A stretch of 64,000 nt of DNA from Hyphomicrobiaceae bacterium (GTDB lineage: Bacteria; Pseudomonadota; Alphaproteobacteria; Rhizobiales; Xanthobacteraceae): assembly GCA_021324465.1 (NCBI GenBank), contig JAJPJB010000071.1, positions 1-64,000 on the forward strand. Reading direction: 5' to 3'. Shown here one piece after another: positions 10,899-19,137 of this stretch. Below the pieces are notes generated by a model. It saw nothing but the letters and a program-made list of their open reading frames with translations, was not told the DNA's origin and did no database searches. Position 1 is the first letter of the stretch. Each line of letters opens with the position of its first letter. A program made the position numbers and the translations under genes.

Positions 10899-11024
10899 CA
10901 TCCTTTCCCCAATGCAGCGGCGCATGCGCTTGCGCCGTTTCACAAAAATATCGGCGGTGCCGCGGCGCTGCTCGGGTTTTTGCAGATGGGCATCGGCGCG
11001 CTCGCCTCGACCGGCGCTTCATCT
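10899..11024 (+). pseudogene. Remnant of a Bcr/CflA-type drug efflux transporter
   Basis: A plus-strand frame across this stretch reads HPFPNAAAHALAPF, then GGAAALLGFLQMGIGALAST. That pattern matches the C-terminal region of Bcr/CflA major-facilitator transporters (NA-A-ALAPF followed by ALLGFLQMGIGALAS). The upstream 120 bases from the end of tlpA do not continue the protein in any frame, and the tail ends in unrelated residues, so only about 40 codons survive. It suggests that a transporter gene between tlpA and the ArsR regulator was lost by deletion. The rest of the 10780-11074 gap holds nothing recognisable. Confidence 0.5.
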
Positions 11025-11074
11025 GGACGACGATCGCCCTTGACTCCGTCGCGCGCCGCTCTACACTAAACCAA

Positions 11075-11521
11075 ATGGTTAAGCTTCAGGCGGAGCCGCT
11101 CGATCGCACTTTTGCCGCGCTGTCAGATCCGACGCGCCGGGCTATGGTGATGCGCCTTGCCGCGGAACCGGGTCTGTCGGTGAGCGAGCTGGCGGCGCCG
11201 TTCGCCATGTCGCTGCCGGCAATCATGAAACATCTCGACGTCCTGTCGGCGGCCGGGCTTGTCGCGCGCACCAAGAGCGGACGCAAGGTCGCGTGCCGGC
11301 TCGAGGCCGAGCCGATGCGCGATGCGCTCGCATGGCTCAACCGCTACGAAAGATTCTGGTCTGAGCAACTGTCCAATCTCGCGGCTTTTTTAGAAGAGGA
11401 AGAGTCATGGCAATCCAAGCAGCCCTCAGGTCGAGCATCAAGCCGAGCCTCACCATCCGGCGGCGGCTCAAGGCGCCGCCGGCCAAGGTCTTCGCGGCGT
11501 GGACCGAGCCAGAAAAAGTGA
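11075..11521 (+). CDS. ArsR-family winged-helix regulator
   Basis: Residues 8-95 are a typical ArsR-type winged helix: LDRTFAALSDPTRRAMVMRL, then the recognition helix LPAIMKHLDVLSAAGLV and the wing KSGRKVACRLE. It lacks the metal-binding cysteines of ArsR/SmtB sensors and belongs to the common non-metal subgroup that is paired with AHSA1 (SRPBCC) proteins. The frame runs on after EEEESWQSKQ into a Ser/Arg-rich tail of about 30 residues that overlaps the next gene by 115 bases. Typical members stop near 110 residues, so the tail may be a read-through after loss of the normal stop. Confidence 0.88.
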   Translation: MVKLQAEPLDRTFAALSDPTRRAMVMRLAAEPGLSVSELAAPFAMSLPAIMKHLDVLSAAGLVARTKSGRKVACRLEAEPMRDALAWLNRYERFWSEQLSNLAAFLEEEESWQSKQPSGRASSRASPSGGGSRRRRPRSSRRGPSQKK

Positions 11522-11859
11522 AATCGTGGTTCGGCCCCGGCAAGGTGACTTGCACCCAGGCCGAGTTCGATCTGCGCGTCGGCGGCCATTACCGGATTAT
11601 CGCTGTGTCGCCGGATGGCGAAAGGCACGAGGTCGGCGGCGTGTTGCGCGAAATCATCCGCAATGAGCGGCTGGTCTACACCTGGGCCTGGCACTCGACG
11701 CCGGAACGGGAATCACTCGTAACCGTGGAATTCAAGGCCGACGGCGACGGTACTTTGCTGACGCTAACGCATGCGCAATTCTTCGATGAAACAGCGCGCG
11801 ATCGGCACCGGCATGGCTGGAACGGCGCGCTCGACAAGCTGGAGAAGATGTTCGCGTAA
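11407..11859 (+). CDS. SRPBCC/AHSA1-domain protein
   Basis: This encodes 150 residues of the START-like SRPBCC fold: LTIRRRLKAPPAKVFAAWTE, then KVKSWFGPG and the long central strands, ending with the C-terminal helix HGWNGALDKLEKMF. GAAGAGGAAGAG just upstream of the ATG at 11407 is a good ribosome binding region. The protein is cytoplasmic and probably binds a hydrophobic ligand; the ligand is unknown. It forms an operon with the ArsR regulator, an arrangement found in many proteobacteria, where the regulator is thought to control the SRPBCC gene. Confidence 0.9.
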   Translation: MAIQAALRSSIKPSLTIRRRLKAPPAKVFAAWTEPEKVKSWFGPGKVTCTQAEFDLRVGGHYRIIAVSPDGERHEVGGVLREIIRNERLVYTWAWHSTPERESLVTVEFKADGDGTLLTLTHAQFFDETARDRHRHGWNGALDKLEKMFA

Positions 11860-12003
11860 ACGACACAATGTTTCGCGACACTGCGGGACTTCTGAAACAA
11901 GGCCGGCTGAGCGCAGCGACGCCCCGGTGTCGCCCTCTCAAGCTTGCAGACTGTTCCCGGACGGCGCTGCGCTTCTCCGGGCTACCGAGGCAGGAGTTAT
12001 TTC

Positions 12004-12384
12004 ATGCCCAACTCGCACGGCACGTTTCACTGGAACGAGCTCATGGCGCGCGATGTCGCCGCCGCCAAGAAGTTTTACGCCGAGACTATCGGCTGGACCT
12101 ACGATGGCATGCCGATGCCGGACGGCGGCACCTATTGGCTCGCGAAAATGGGCGACCAGCCGGTCGCTGGCATTTTCGATATCAGCGGGCCGGATTATCA
12201 GGGCGTGCCGGATGGCTGGATGCCCTATCTCGCCGTCGACGACATCGACGCGCGGGTGAAAAAAGCTGTCGCTGCCGGTGCGCGCGTGATGAAGCCCGCC
12301 TTCGACGTGCCCGGCGTCGGCCGCATCGTCATCCTGATGGAACCCGGCGGCGCCGGCGTCGGCTGGATCACGCCGGCGAACTGA
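12004..12384 (+). CDS. VOC (glyoxalase-like) family protein
   Basis: This encodes 126 residues. The start at 12004 is supported by CAGGAG eight bases upstream; an earlier frame start at 11944 has no such signal. HGTFHWNELMARDVAAAKKF is the typical opening of VOC domain proteins, with one His and a Glu (EPGG near the end) in metal-ligand-like positions. Only one VOC module is present, so it would have to dimerise to build a full site. The substrate is unknown. It lies on the same strand as the AHSA1 and glutathione transferase genes; the spacing (about 145 and 104 bases) leaves operon membership uncertain. Confidence 0.87.
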   Translation: MPNSHGTFHWNELMARDVAAAKKFYAETIGWTYDGMPMPDGGTYWLAKMGDQPVAGIFDISGPDYQGVPDGWMPYLAVDDIDARVKKAVAAGARVMKPAFDVPGVGRIVILMEPGGAGVGWITPAN

Positions 12385-12488
12385 GATCGGAGAGCGGACG
12401 ATGGAGAGCAACCGACCGCTGACTACCAGCGTGGCTTTCTCTGTCGTCCGTCGTCTGTAGCCTTGTCCGTCAACTCAAGGAGTCGATC

Positions 12489-13121
12489 ATGAAGCTCTAC
12501 GGCTTTACTGCCTCGCCGAACACTTGGAAGGTGCGCGCACTGGCCGCCCATCTGAAAATTCCGCTGGATTACCAGCTCATCGATCTGACCAAAGGCGCGC
12601 AATTTGCGCCGGATTATCTGGCGCTCAATCCCACGGGGCGCACGCCGACCTTGGTCGACGGCGACTTCACGCTCTGGGAGTCCTGCGCGATCATGCAATA
12701 TATCGCGAGCAAGCAGCCAACGCCCCTGTGGCCGGATGATGCGCGCAGCCGCGCCGATATCACGCGCTGGCAAGCTTGGGTACTCGCGCATTGGGGCGCG
12801 CAAGCCTGCGGGCCCCTGACTTTCGAGAACCTGGTGAAGAAATTCGTCAATCTCGGCGCGCCGGATCAGACCGCTGTTGCCAAGGCGATCGAATGCTTCA
12901 ACAAAGAAGCCAAAATGCTCGACGCACATTTGGGCAAGCACAAATACTTGGTCAACGACACGCTGACCATCGCCGACTTCACCGTTGCGGCGCCGCTGTT
13001 CCATGCACAAGGCGCCGGAATGCCGGTCGCCTCCTATGCCAATGTGCGCGGCTGGTTCGAGCGGGTCTCATCACTGCCATGCTGGAGCGAGACCGCGCCG
13101 CAAATGCAGGCGGCGGCCTAA
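12489..13121 (+). CDS. Glutathione S-transferase family protein
   Basis: This encodes 210 residues. The N-terminal thioredoxin-like domain starts MKLYGFTASPNTWKVRALAA, with a Ser/Asn at the usual catalytic position, and NPTGRTPTLVDGDFTLWESC carries the cis-Pro and the Glu-Ser pair that bind glutathione. The C-terminal helical domain contains the N-capping motif LTIADFTVAAPL. AAGGAG eight bases upstream fixes the ATG at 12489. Its role is probably conjugation or reduction of electrophiles; the substrate cannot be predicted. Confidence 0.93.
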   Translation: MKLYGFTASPNTWKVRALAAHLKIPLDYQLIDLTKGAQFAPDYLALNPTGRTPTLVDGDFTLWESCAIMQYIASKQPTPLWPDDARSRADITRWQAWVLAHWGAQACGPLTFENLVKKFVNLGAPDQTAVAKAIECFNKEAKMLDAHLGKHKYLVNDTLTIADFTVAAPLFHAQGAGMPVASYANVRGWFERVSSLPCWSETAPQMQAAA

Positions 13122-13138
13122 GCCAAGAAACAGGAGCC

Positions 13139-13200
13139 AGTGATCGGTGATCGGAGGGCGCTCTTTGCTCTCTGATTACCGACTCCTGATAGCGACTCCC
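13139..13200. repeat. Imperfect inverted repeat after the glutathione transferase gene
   Basis: AGTGATCGGTGATCGGAG is matched in imperfect inverted orientation by CTCTGATTACCGACT about 15 bases later. A similar GATCGGAGAGCGGACGATGG stretch follows the VOC gene at about 12386. Together they look like copies of a small intergenic repeat family. They may also act as transcription ends. Confidence 0.35.
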
Positions 13201-13397
13201 GATTAGCGGCCCGACAACAATTCGTCCGCGCCATGCTTAACGCGGCATGATTTTTTGACGCAATCACGGAATTGACGTGTGGCATAGCCGCAACACGTTC
13301 TGACAAATTGATCCGCCGGAAACGGATTTAAGACCTCCTTATCGGCTCCCATGCGTTCGTTGCGCCGGCAATTTCCATTTGGGGAGGGGAACCGGCC

Positions 13398-14204
13398 ATG
13401 AAGCGCAAAGTGAAACTCAGTCCTTGTGTGAAACGCGGTCTTAGTTTGTTAACGACAATCGCTGTCATGGCGCTAACGACCAGCGCTGTTCACGCGGCCG
13501 ATCTCGGCATGCGGCCCTACGCGCCCCCGCCGCCAGCGCTGCCCGTTTCCAATTGGACAGGCTTCTATTTCGGCGTCAATGGCGGCTTCGGCGGCGACCG
13601 CTACCAATATCCGTTCTCGGTTGGCGCTATTCCGGCTCTCGGACTGGGCCCCGTCTCAGGCACCTCCACCCTCAACTCAAGCGGCGGCTTTGGCGGCGCC
13701 CAGGCTGGCTACAATTGGCAGTTCGCTCCGGCTTGGGTCGCCGGCGTCGAAGCCGACTTTGACGGCGCCGACATCCAGGGCATGGCGACCACCACGACCA
13801 CGTCGCCGACCGCTTCCGGAAATATCGGCACCAAGCTCGACTGGTTCGGCACAGTACGCGGCCGCGTCGGCTATTTGGTCACGCCGAGTGCGCTGCTCTA
13901 CGCCACTGGCGGCTGGGTTTACGGCCACACGACAAGCACCGCCAGCGCCGCCGCGCTCGGTTTGGCCATCAGCTCGTCGGTGGGCCGCGACCAGAACGGC
14001 TGGACCGCCGGCGGCGGTCTGGAATACGCGGTCAATCAATGGCTGTCGTTCAAGACCGAATATCTGTTCATCGATCTCGGCAGTGCCAATATCGCAAGCG
14101 GCGTCTCCGGCGGCGTGCCGTTCTCGCTCAACGAGAAGACCACCGTTCACACTGTGAAGGCCGGACTCAATTTCAAGCTGACCGGCGGGCATTGGGGCCC
14201 TTAA
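13398..14204 (+). CDS. Omp25-like outer-membrane beta-barrel protein
   Basis: The 268-residue precursor has a signal peptide ending near AVHA|AD (residue about 33) and then a linker rich in Pro (MRPYAPPPPALPV). The body begins NWTGFYFGVNGGFGGDRYQY, the hallmark of the Omp25/Omp31/RopB family of Rhizobiales porin-like barrels. Repeated amphipathic strands such as LDWFGTVRGRVGYL and LEYAVNQWLSFKTEYLFIDL follow, and the C terminus GLNFKL is a barrel end. GGGAGGGG lies about eight bases upstream of the ATG. The protein should be an eight-stranded outer-membrane barrel with structural or adhesion roles. Confidence 0.92.
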   Translation: MKRKVKLSPCVKRGLSLLTTIAVMALTTSAVHAADLGMRPYAPPPPALPVSNWTGFYFGVNGGFGGDRYQYPFSVGAIPALGLGPVSGTSTLNSSGGFGGAQAGYNWQFAPAWVAGVEADFDGADIQGMATTTTTSPTASGNIGTKLDWFGTVRGRVGYLVTPSALLYATGGWVYGHTTSTASAAALGLAISSSVGRDQNGWTAGGGLEYAVNQWLSFKTEYLFIDLGSANIASGVSGGVPFSLNEKTTVHTVKAGLNFKLTGGHWGP

Positions 14205-14211
14205 AACACGC

Positions 14212-14238
14212 ACGACAGATGAAGGAAGGCGCTGTCGT
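14212..14238. terminator. Hairpin between convergent omp and 3-hydroxybutyryl-CoA dehydrogenase genes
   Basis: ACGACAG and CTGTCGT form a 7-bp inverted repeat with a 13-base loop, eight bases after the porin stop codon and just before the end of the opposing gene. It has no strong T-run. It may serve as a transcription end for both genes. Confidence 0.35.
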
Positions 14239-14241
14239 CTG

Positions 14242-15123
14242 TTACCGCGTCGGCACCGGCTTCTCGCCGCGATAATCGTAGAAGCCGCGCTGCGTCTTGC
14301 GGCCGAGCCAGCCGGCTTCGACATATTTCACCAGCAGCGGACACGGCCGATATTTGGAATCGGCGAGGCCCTCGTGCAGCACCTGCATCACCGAGAGGCA
14401 CGTATCGAGCCCGATGAAGTCGGCGAGCTCGAGCGGCCCCATCGGGTGATGCGCGCCGAGCCGCATCGCCGCATCGATCGCTTCCACATTGCCGACGCCC
14501 TCATAGAGCGTGTAGATCGCCTCGTTGATCATCGGCAACAGAATGCGGTTGACGATGAAGGCCGGGAAATCTTCGGCGACCGCGATCTGCTTGCCGAGCT
14601 TGCCGATAAAATGTTTTGTCGCCTCGAAGGTCGCGTCGTCGGTGGCGATGCCGCGTATCACCTCGACCAGCTCCATCAACGGCACCGGATTCATGAAATG
14701 GATGCCGATGAAGCGCTCCGGCCGATCGGTGGCGGCGGCGAGCCGGGTGATCGAGATCGACGACGTATTGGTGCCGATGATCGTCTCGGGCTTGAGCGAA
14801 GGGCAGAGCGCCGAGAAGATCTTGCGCTTGGTGTCCTCCTGCTCGGTCGCGGCCTCGATCACGAGGTCGCAGTCGGCGAGTTCGTCGAGCGACTTGGCGG
14901 GCGTGATGCGCTTGATCGCCGCCTGCCGCTGCTCTTCGCTGATGCGCTGACGGCTGACCTGGCGCGCCAGATTGCCGTTGATGGTGGCGAGCCCGGCGGC
15001 GATACGGTCGGCGGCAATATCGTTGAGCAGGACTTCGAAGCCGGACAGGGCGCAGACATGCGCGATACCGTTGCCCATCTGGCCCGCGCCGACCACGCCG
15101 ACCTTGCGAATGGAATCCGCCAT
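14242..15123 (-). CDS. 3-hydroxybutyryl-CoA dehydrogenase
   Basis: The enzyme oxidises (S)-3-hydroxybutyryl-CoA to acetoacetyl-CoA with NAD(P), or runs in reverse. With a start at 15123 it has 293 residues, close to the usual 280-295. KVGVVGAGQMGNGIAHVCA is the nucleotide-binding loop; HFMNPVPLMELVEVI carries the catalytic His region; and the C-terminal domain segment HPMGPLELADFIGLD is typical. The open frame extends to 15201, but AAGGCGGG upstream of 15123 and family alignment favour the shorter form. It lies about 120 bases after etfA on the same strand, a conserved block in this bacterial group. Confidence 0.93.
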   Translation of the reverse strand: MADSIRKVGVVGAGQMGNGIAHVCALSGFEVLLNDIAADRIAAGLATINGNLARQVSRQRISEEQRQAAIKRITPAKSLDELADCDLVIEAATEQEDTKRKIFSALCPSLKPETIIGTNTSSISITRLAAATDRPERFIGIHFMNPVPLMELVEVIRGIATDDATFEATKHFIGKLGKQIAVAEDFPAFIVNRILLPMINEAIYTLYEGVGNVEAIDAAMRLGAHHPMGPLELADFIGLDTCLSVMQVLHEGLADSKYRPCPLLVKYVEAGWLGRKTQRGFYDYRGEKPVPTR

Positions 15124-15242
15124 GCTACCCGCCTTGAGGCCGCGCGGCTGTTCGCTCCGCGCCATTGGCCGTTCTTTGGACCGTTCCTTGACCTCGGCCA
15201 TCTCGCATCACCTTCTACGACGATCCCGACCGACGCGCCAGT

Positions 15243-16190
15243 TCAGTGCTTTGCCTTATCGAGCTCGGCCGCAAGCTCCGGCAGCGCCTGATAGAGATCG
15301 GCCACCAATCCATAGTCAGCAACCTGGAAGATGGGGGCTTCCTCATCCTTGTTGATTGCGACAATCACTTTCGAATCCTTCATGCCGGCGAGATGCTGAA
15401 TGGCACCGGAAATGCCGACCGCGATATAGAGATCGGGTGCGACAACCTTTCCGGTCTGCCCGACCTGCCAGTCATTCGGCGCGTAGCCGGCATCGACTGC
15501 GGCGCGCGACGCACCGATCGCGGCGCCAAGCTTGTCCGCCACCGGCTCGATATATTTGGTGAAATTCTCGCGGTTCTGCATCGCCCGGCCGCCGGAAATG
15601 ATGATCTTGGCCGAGGTCAGTTCGGGCCGTTCGGATTTCGACAATTCTTCGCCGACAAAGCCGGACAGGCCCGGATCGGGCGCGGCGGCGACGCTCTCGA
15701 CCGCCGCCGGCGAGCCCCCCTCCCCGGTCGCCTGGAAAGCGGCAGTACGCACCGTAATGACGCGCTTCTTCTCCTGCGAGCGCACGGTCTGAATGGCGTT
15801 GCCGGCATAGACCGGCCGCTCGAACGTGTCCGGCGCTACGACTCTGGTGATGTCGGAGATCTGCATCACATCGAGCAGCGCGGCGACCCGCGGCATGATG
15901 TTCTTCCCGGTCGTTGTCGCCGGCGCCACGATGGTCTCATAGGGGCCGGCGAGCGCCACGACCAAGGCGGCGGTGGGCTCGGCCAGCATGTGCTCATAAG
16001 CGGCGGCATCGGCGAGCAGCACCTTGTTCACGCCATCGAGCTTGGCCGCAGTCTCGGCAACGGCCTTGCAATTGTAACCGGCGACCAAGACGTGCACCTC
16101 GGCACCGAGCGCTTTGGCGGCCGTCAGCGCCTTGTTGGTCGCGTCCTTGAGCACGGTATTGTCGTGCTCGGCAACAAGCAGCGCCGGCAT
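15243..16190 (-). CDS. etfA: Electron transfer flavoprotein alpha subunit
   Basis: This 315-residue subunit binds FAD and passes electrons from acyl-CoA dehydrogenases to ETF-ubiquinone oxidoreductase. The C-terminal FAD-domain signature appears as GISGAIQHLAGMKDSKVIVA followed by NKDEEAPIFQVADYGLVADL. The start codon overlaps the etfB stop as ATGA (16187-16190 region), so the two subunits are translationally coupled. Likely clients in the window include the methylsuccinyl-CoA dehydrogenase at 19138. Confidence 0.97.
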   Translation of the reverse strand: MPALLVAEHDNTVLKDATNKALTAAKALGAEVHVLVAGYNCKAVAETAAKLDGVNKVLLADAAAYEHMLAEPTAALVVALAGPYETIVAPATTTGKNIMPRVAALLDVMQISDITRVVAPDTFERPVYAGNAIQTVRSQEKKRVITVRTAAFQATGEGGSPAAVESVAAAPDPGLSGFVGEELSKSERPELTSAKIIISGGRAMQNRENFTKYIEPVADKLGAAIGASRAAVDAGYAPNDWQVGQTGKVVAPDLYIAVGISGAIQHLAGMKDSKVIVAINKDEEAPIFQVADYGLVADLYQALPELAAELDKAKH

Positions 16191-16939
16191 CAGATCGCCC
16201 CCACGCTCTTGAGCTGCGCGACCAGCTCGGCAACGCTTTTCACCTTAACGCCGGCTTTGCGCACCGGCGGCTCGACGGTCTTGACCACTTCAAGCCGCGG
16301 CTTGCTGTCGACGCCGTAATCGGCCGCCGTCCTTTCATCGATCGGCTTCTTCTTCGCTTTCATGATGTTGGGCAGCGAGGCATAGCGCGGCTCGTTCAGG
16401 CGCAGATCGGTGGTGACGATCGCCGGCAATTTGAGCTTCACGGTCTGCAGACCGCCATCGACTTCGCGCGTGACCAGCGCCGCGTCGCCCTCGAGCACCA
16501 CCTTCGAGGCGAAGGTGCCTTGCGGCCAGTCCAGCAGCGCCGCCAGCATCTGGCCGGTCTGGTTGCAATCATCGTCGATCGCCTGCTTGCCCATGATGAC
16601 CAGGCCGGGCTGTTCGGCCTGCACGATCGCCTTGAGGATCTTTGCCACCGCGAGCGGCTCGACGGCGCCGCCCTCGGTCTTGACCAGGATGCCGCGGTCG
16701 GCGCCCATCGCGAGCGCGGTGCGGATGGTCTCGGTCGCCTGCTGCGGCCCGATCGAGGCTGCAATGATTTCGGTCGCCTTGCCGGCTTCCTTCAGGCGAA
16801 TGGCCTCCTCGACGGCAATCTCGTCGAATGGATTCATCGACATTTTGACGTTGCCGAGTTCGACACCGGAGCCGTCCGCTTTGACCCGGATTTTCACGTC
16901 CTTGTCGATCGCCCGCTTCACGGGCACGAGGATTTTCAT
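16190..16939 (-). CDS. etfB: Electron transfer flavoprotein beta subunit
   Basis: This 249-residue subunit partners EtfA and binds AMP. It has the usual N terminus [19 protein letters not shown], with [16 protein letters not shown] and [18 protein letters not shown], the latter covering the ETF-beta signature. The stop overlaps the etfA start by one base. Upstream, about 166 bases separate it from the adenosyltransferase gene, so the promoter may lie there or transcription may continue from the twin-TM gene. Confidence 0.97.
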   Translation of the reverse strand: MKILVPVKRAIDKDVKIRVKADGSGVELGNVKMSMNPFDEIAVEEAIRLKEAGKATEIIAASIGPQQATETIRTALAMGADRGILVKTEGGAVEPLAVAKILKAIVQAEQPGLVIMGKQAIDDDCNQTGQMLAALLDWPQGTFASKVVLEGDAALVTREVDGGLQTVKLKLPAIVTTDLRLNEPRYASLPNIMKAKKKPIDERTAADYGVDSKPRLEVVKTVEPPVRKAGVKVKSVAELVAQLKSVGAI

Positions 16940-17105
16940 GATCAGCCGTTCACGCTGTTGTTCTTGAGCCGCGCGGCTATTGTTTGGAACTTTTGCAATG
17001 CTGCGGTGCGGGGAACCTACCGGCGGCGGCGGTTCCGGTCAACGAGCATGATCGGCCAAAAATAACAGCCAGTGCCGCGATAAGGCCATGCTCGAACTCG
17101 ATATT

Positions 17106-17684
17106 TCAGCGATTCTGGCCCGGCTTCCAGGTCACATCGCCGGTGCCTTTTTCGTTGACATAACGGCTTGCGACAAAAAGGAAATCGGACAACCGGTTGA
17201 CGTATTTCAGAAGCTCGGGGGTCACTGGCTCGTTCGCCGCATTGCCAAGTTCCGCGATCAGGCGTTCGGCCCGTCGGCAAATGGTGCGCGCCAGATGCAG
17301 ATGGGCCGCAGCCGCAGTGCCGCCCGGCAGCACGAATGAACGCAGCGGCTCCAGCGCCGCATTGAAGCGATCGATCTCGCTCTCGAGCCAGGCGACCTGT
17401 GCCGCCGTGACGGTGAGGCGCGCGCCATCCGGCCCTTTACCCTGCCCCGGCGTGCACAGATCGGCGCCGACGTCGAACAGATCGTTCTGGATGCGCGCCA
17501 GCGCGGCATCGAGCTCGGCATCATGCCGCGTGTGCAGCCGGGCCAAACCGATTGCGGCATTGGTCTCATCGACGGTGCCATAGGCCGCGATGCGCAGGTC
17601 ATACTTCTTGCGCCGCTCGCCGGTGCCCAGCGCGGTGGTACCGTCGTCGCCGGTGCGCGTATAGATCTTGTTGAGCACGACCAT
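17106..17684 (-). CDS. PduO-type ATP:cob(I)alamin adenosyltransferase
   Basis: The enzyme transfers the adenosyl group of ATP to cob(I)alamin to form coenzyme B12. The 192-residue length is normal for the PduO family. IYTRTGDDGTTALGTGERRK holds the ATP-binding N-terminal loop; YGTVDETNAAIGLAR and FVLPGGTAAAAHLHLARTIC with the RRAER helix are signature elements of the active site. It follows the twin-TM gene by five bases and precedes etfB. Functionally it would feed adenosylcobalamin to ethylmalonyl-CoA mutase encoded at 30585. Confidence 0.95.
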   Translation of the reverse strand: MVVLNKIYTRTGDDGTTALGTGERRKKYDLRIAAYGTVDETNAAIGLARLHTRHDAELDAALARIQNDLFDVGADLCTPGQGKGPDGARLTVTAAQVAWLESEIDRFNAALEPLRSFVLPGGTAAAAHLHLARTICRRAERLIAELGNAANEPVTPELLKYVNRLSDFLFVASRYVNEKGTGDVTWKPGQNR

Positions 17685-17690
17685 CGCGCC

Positions 17691-17885
17691 TCACTTTCCC
17701 ATGATCCAGAGCGCAAGCATGATCACCCCGATCGCGATGGCCTGCAGCAAGACCCGCAGCCGCATCAGCTTCTGCGACGTATTGCCCGGTCCGCCCATCA
17801 TCGTGTTGATGAGGCCGAGCAGCAGAACGAGTGCCACTGCGCCGACAGCGATCGGCACCGCGACATGGGACATGAAGCCAGACAT
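17691..17885 (-). CDS. Twin transmembrane small protein (HIG1-like)
   Basis: This 64-residue protein has two membrane helices, at residues about 9-27 (AVPIAVGAVALVLLLGLINT) and 43-62 (LLQAIAIGVIMLALWIM), separated by a short polar loop, GGPGNTSQKLMRLR. The SxKLMRxRVxxQ loop followed by a second helix is the pattern of twin-TM/HIG1-domain proteins of alphaproteobacteria, which are related to respiratory supercomplex factors. It is always seen near the adenosyltransferase in Bradyrhizobium-like genomes in my recollection. A role in respiration is inference. Confidence 0.85.
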   Translation of the reverse strand: MSGFMSHVAVPIAVGAVALVLLLGLINTMMGGPGNTSQKLMRLRVLLQAIAIGVIMLALWIMGK

Positions 17886-18125
17886 CCATCATATGTAGCC
17901 CGGGTCGGGCGCGAGCGAAACCCGCCCGGTGTCATTGCCGGGCCGAGCCAGAGGGGTCGGCGCCAAGCGTGGGAGCCGATGACAGGCTTTGCCAGGAGCC
18001 CGCAATCCGCGATTGGCCAGGCAGAGGGGATGGATTGCGCGACCTGCGTCTGCGCGCCAATCCGGAAATGACCAGCAGAGCCACATGCGCTAAGACAGCG
18101 CCGCAGCTTGGAGGGACCGCCGGCA
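17886..18125. other. Divergent intergenic region with repeat-like sequence
   Basis: The region separates the leftward twin-TM gene from the rightward amidohydrolase gene and must hold both promoters. It includes ATGTAGCCCGGGTCGGGCGC and GTCATTGCCGGGCCGAGCCA, which resemble pieces of dispersed Rhizobiales repeats. Several short frames here are not convincing genes. Confidence 0.4.
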
Positions 18126-19133
18126 ATGATCATCGATTTCCAGCACCATTTCACCCCGCGTGAACTGATCAAACAGGACCCCGGTGATCGGCTGATTCTC
18201 CACTATGATGCGCTGGGCGCGCCGAGCTATACGGTCCATTCGCTGCTCTATGATCTCGACGAACATGTGCGCATGATGGATGAGGCCGGCATCGACGCCG
18301 CCTGGCTCACCAGCGCGGCCGGCATGTGCGCCGACCTCGAGACCTCCCGACTGGTCAACGACAAAGCGAGCAAGGCCGAGCGCGACTATCCGGGCCGCTT
18401 CATCGGCGCCGCTCACGCGCATCCGCTCGGCGGCGCCGCCGCCTTCAAGGAACTCGCGCGCTGCCGTCACGCGCTCGGTTTTCAGGGCGTGACGATCTGC
18501 TCGGAGTTTGACGGCAAATGGATCGACGACCCGGCGCTCGAGCCATTCTGGACCGAAGTGTGCAAACTCGACATGTTCGTGTTCGTGCATCCGGCGCTAA
18601 AGCTCAATCAGGCGCAGCAGTTCGACGCCTATGACACCGCGCGCGCTGTCGGCCGCGAGTTTTCGCTCATCATGGCGGCGATCCGGCTGGTCTGTTCCGG
18701 CCTGTTCGATCGCCATCCGCAGCTCACGGTGCATATGGCGCATCTCGCTGGCGGCATCGCCGCGATGCTCGCCCGCATCAGGAGCTATCAGGACAAGGTG
18801 TTTTGGGGCACCGCGGGCAATCCCTACCACGGCGCCAAGGCCGAGAAGGATTTCGACTATTACATTCAGAACAATCTGGTGTTCGACACTGCGGGCTTCG
18901 CCGGCGGCATCGGCGCGGTCAAAGCCGGCCTATGCGAGATTCCAGCCTCGCGCATGGTGTTCGCCACCGATTATCCGCAGGAGATCAGGAAGCGCGAAGC
19001 GGTGCGCGACTACGTGCAAGAGATTCGCGCACTTGGCCCTGACGGCGAGCGCATCCTTTGCGGCAATGTCGGCCTGTTGCTCAAGAAGCCGCCGGCGGCG
19101 GAGCGAAAAAGAATACAAGAGCGCATGCGGTAA
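18126..19133 (+). CDS. Amidohydrolase family 2 (ACMSD-like) protein
   Basis: The 335-residue protein is a metal-dependent hydrolase or decarboxylase of the Amidohydro_2 family. IIDFQHHFTP near the N terminus is the metal-binding motif, FVHPALKLN and LTVHMAHLAGGI carry the later His ligands, and FATDYPQE ends with the conserved Asp. I chose the ATG at 18126, since GGAGGG lies about ten bases upstream; an in-frame TTG at 18108 is less likely. Related enzymes decarboxylate aromatic acids (ACMSD, gamma-resorcylate decarboxylase), but the substrate here is unknown. It converges on mcd, with only four bases between stop codons. Confidence 0.9.
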   Translation: MIIDFQHHFTPRELIKQDPGDRLILHYDALGAPSYTVHSLLYDLDEHVRMMDEAGIDAAWLTSAAGMCADLETSRLVNDKASKAERDYPGRFIGAAHAHPLGGAAAFKELARCRHALGFQGVTICSEFDGKWIDDPALEPFWTEVCKLDMFVFVHPALKLNQAQQFDAYDTARAVGREFSLIMAAIRLVCSGLFDRHPQLTVHMAHLAGGIAAMLARIRSYQDKVFWGTAGNPYHGAKAEKDFDYYIQNNLVFDTAGFAGGIGAVKAGLCEIPASRMVFATDYPQEIRKREAVRDYVQEIRALGPDGERILCGNVGLLLKKPPAAERKRIQERMR

Positions 19134-19137
19134 ATTT

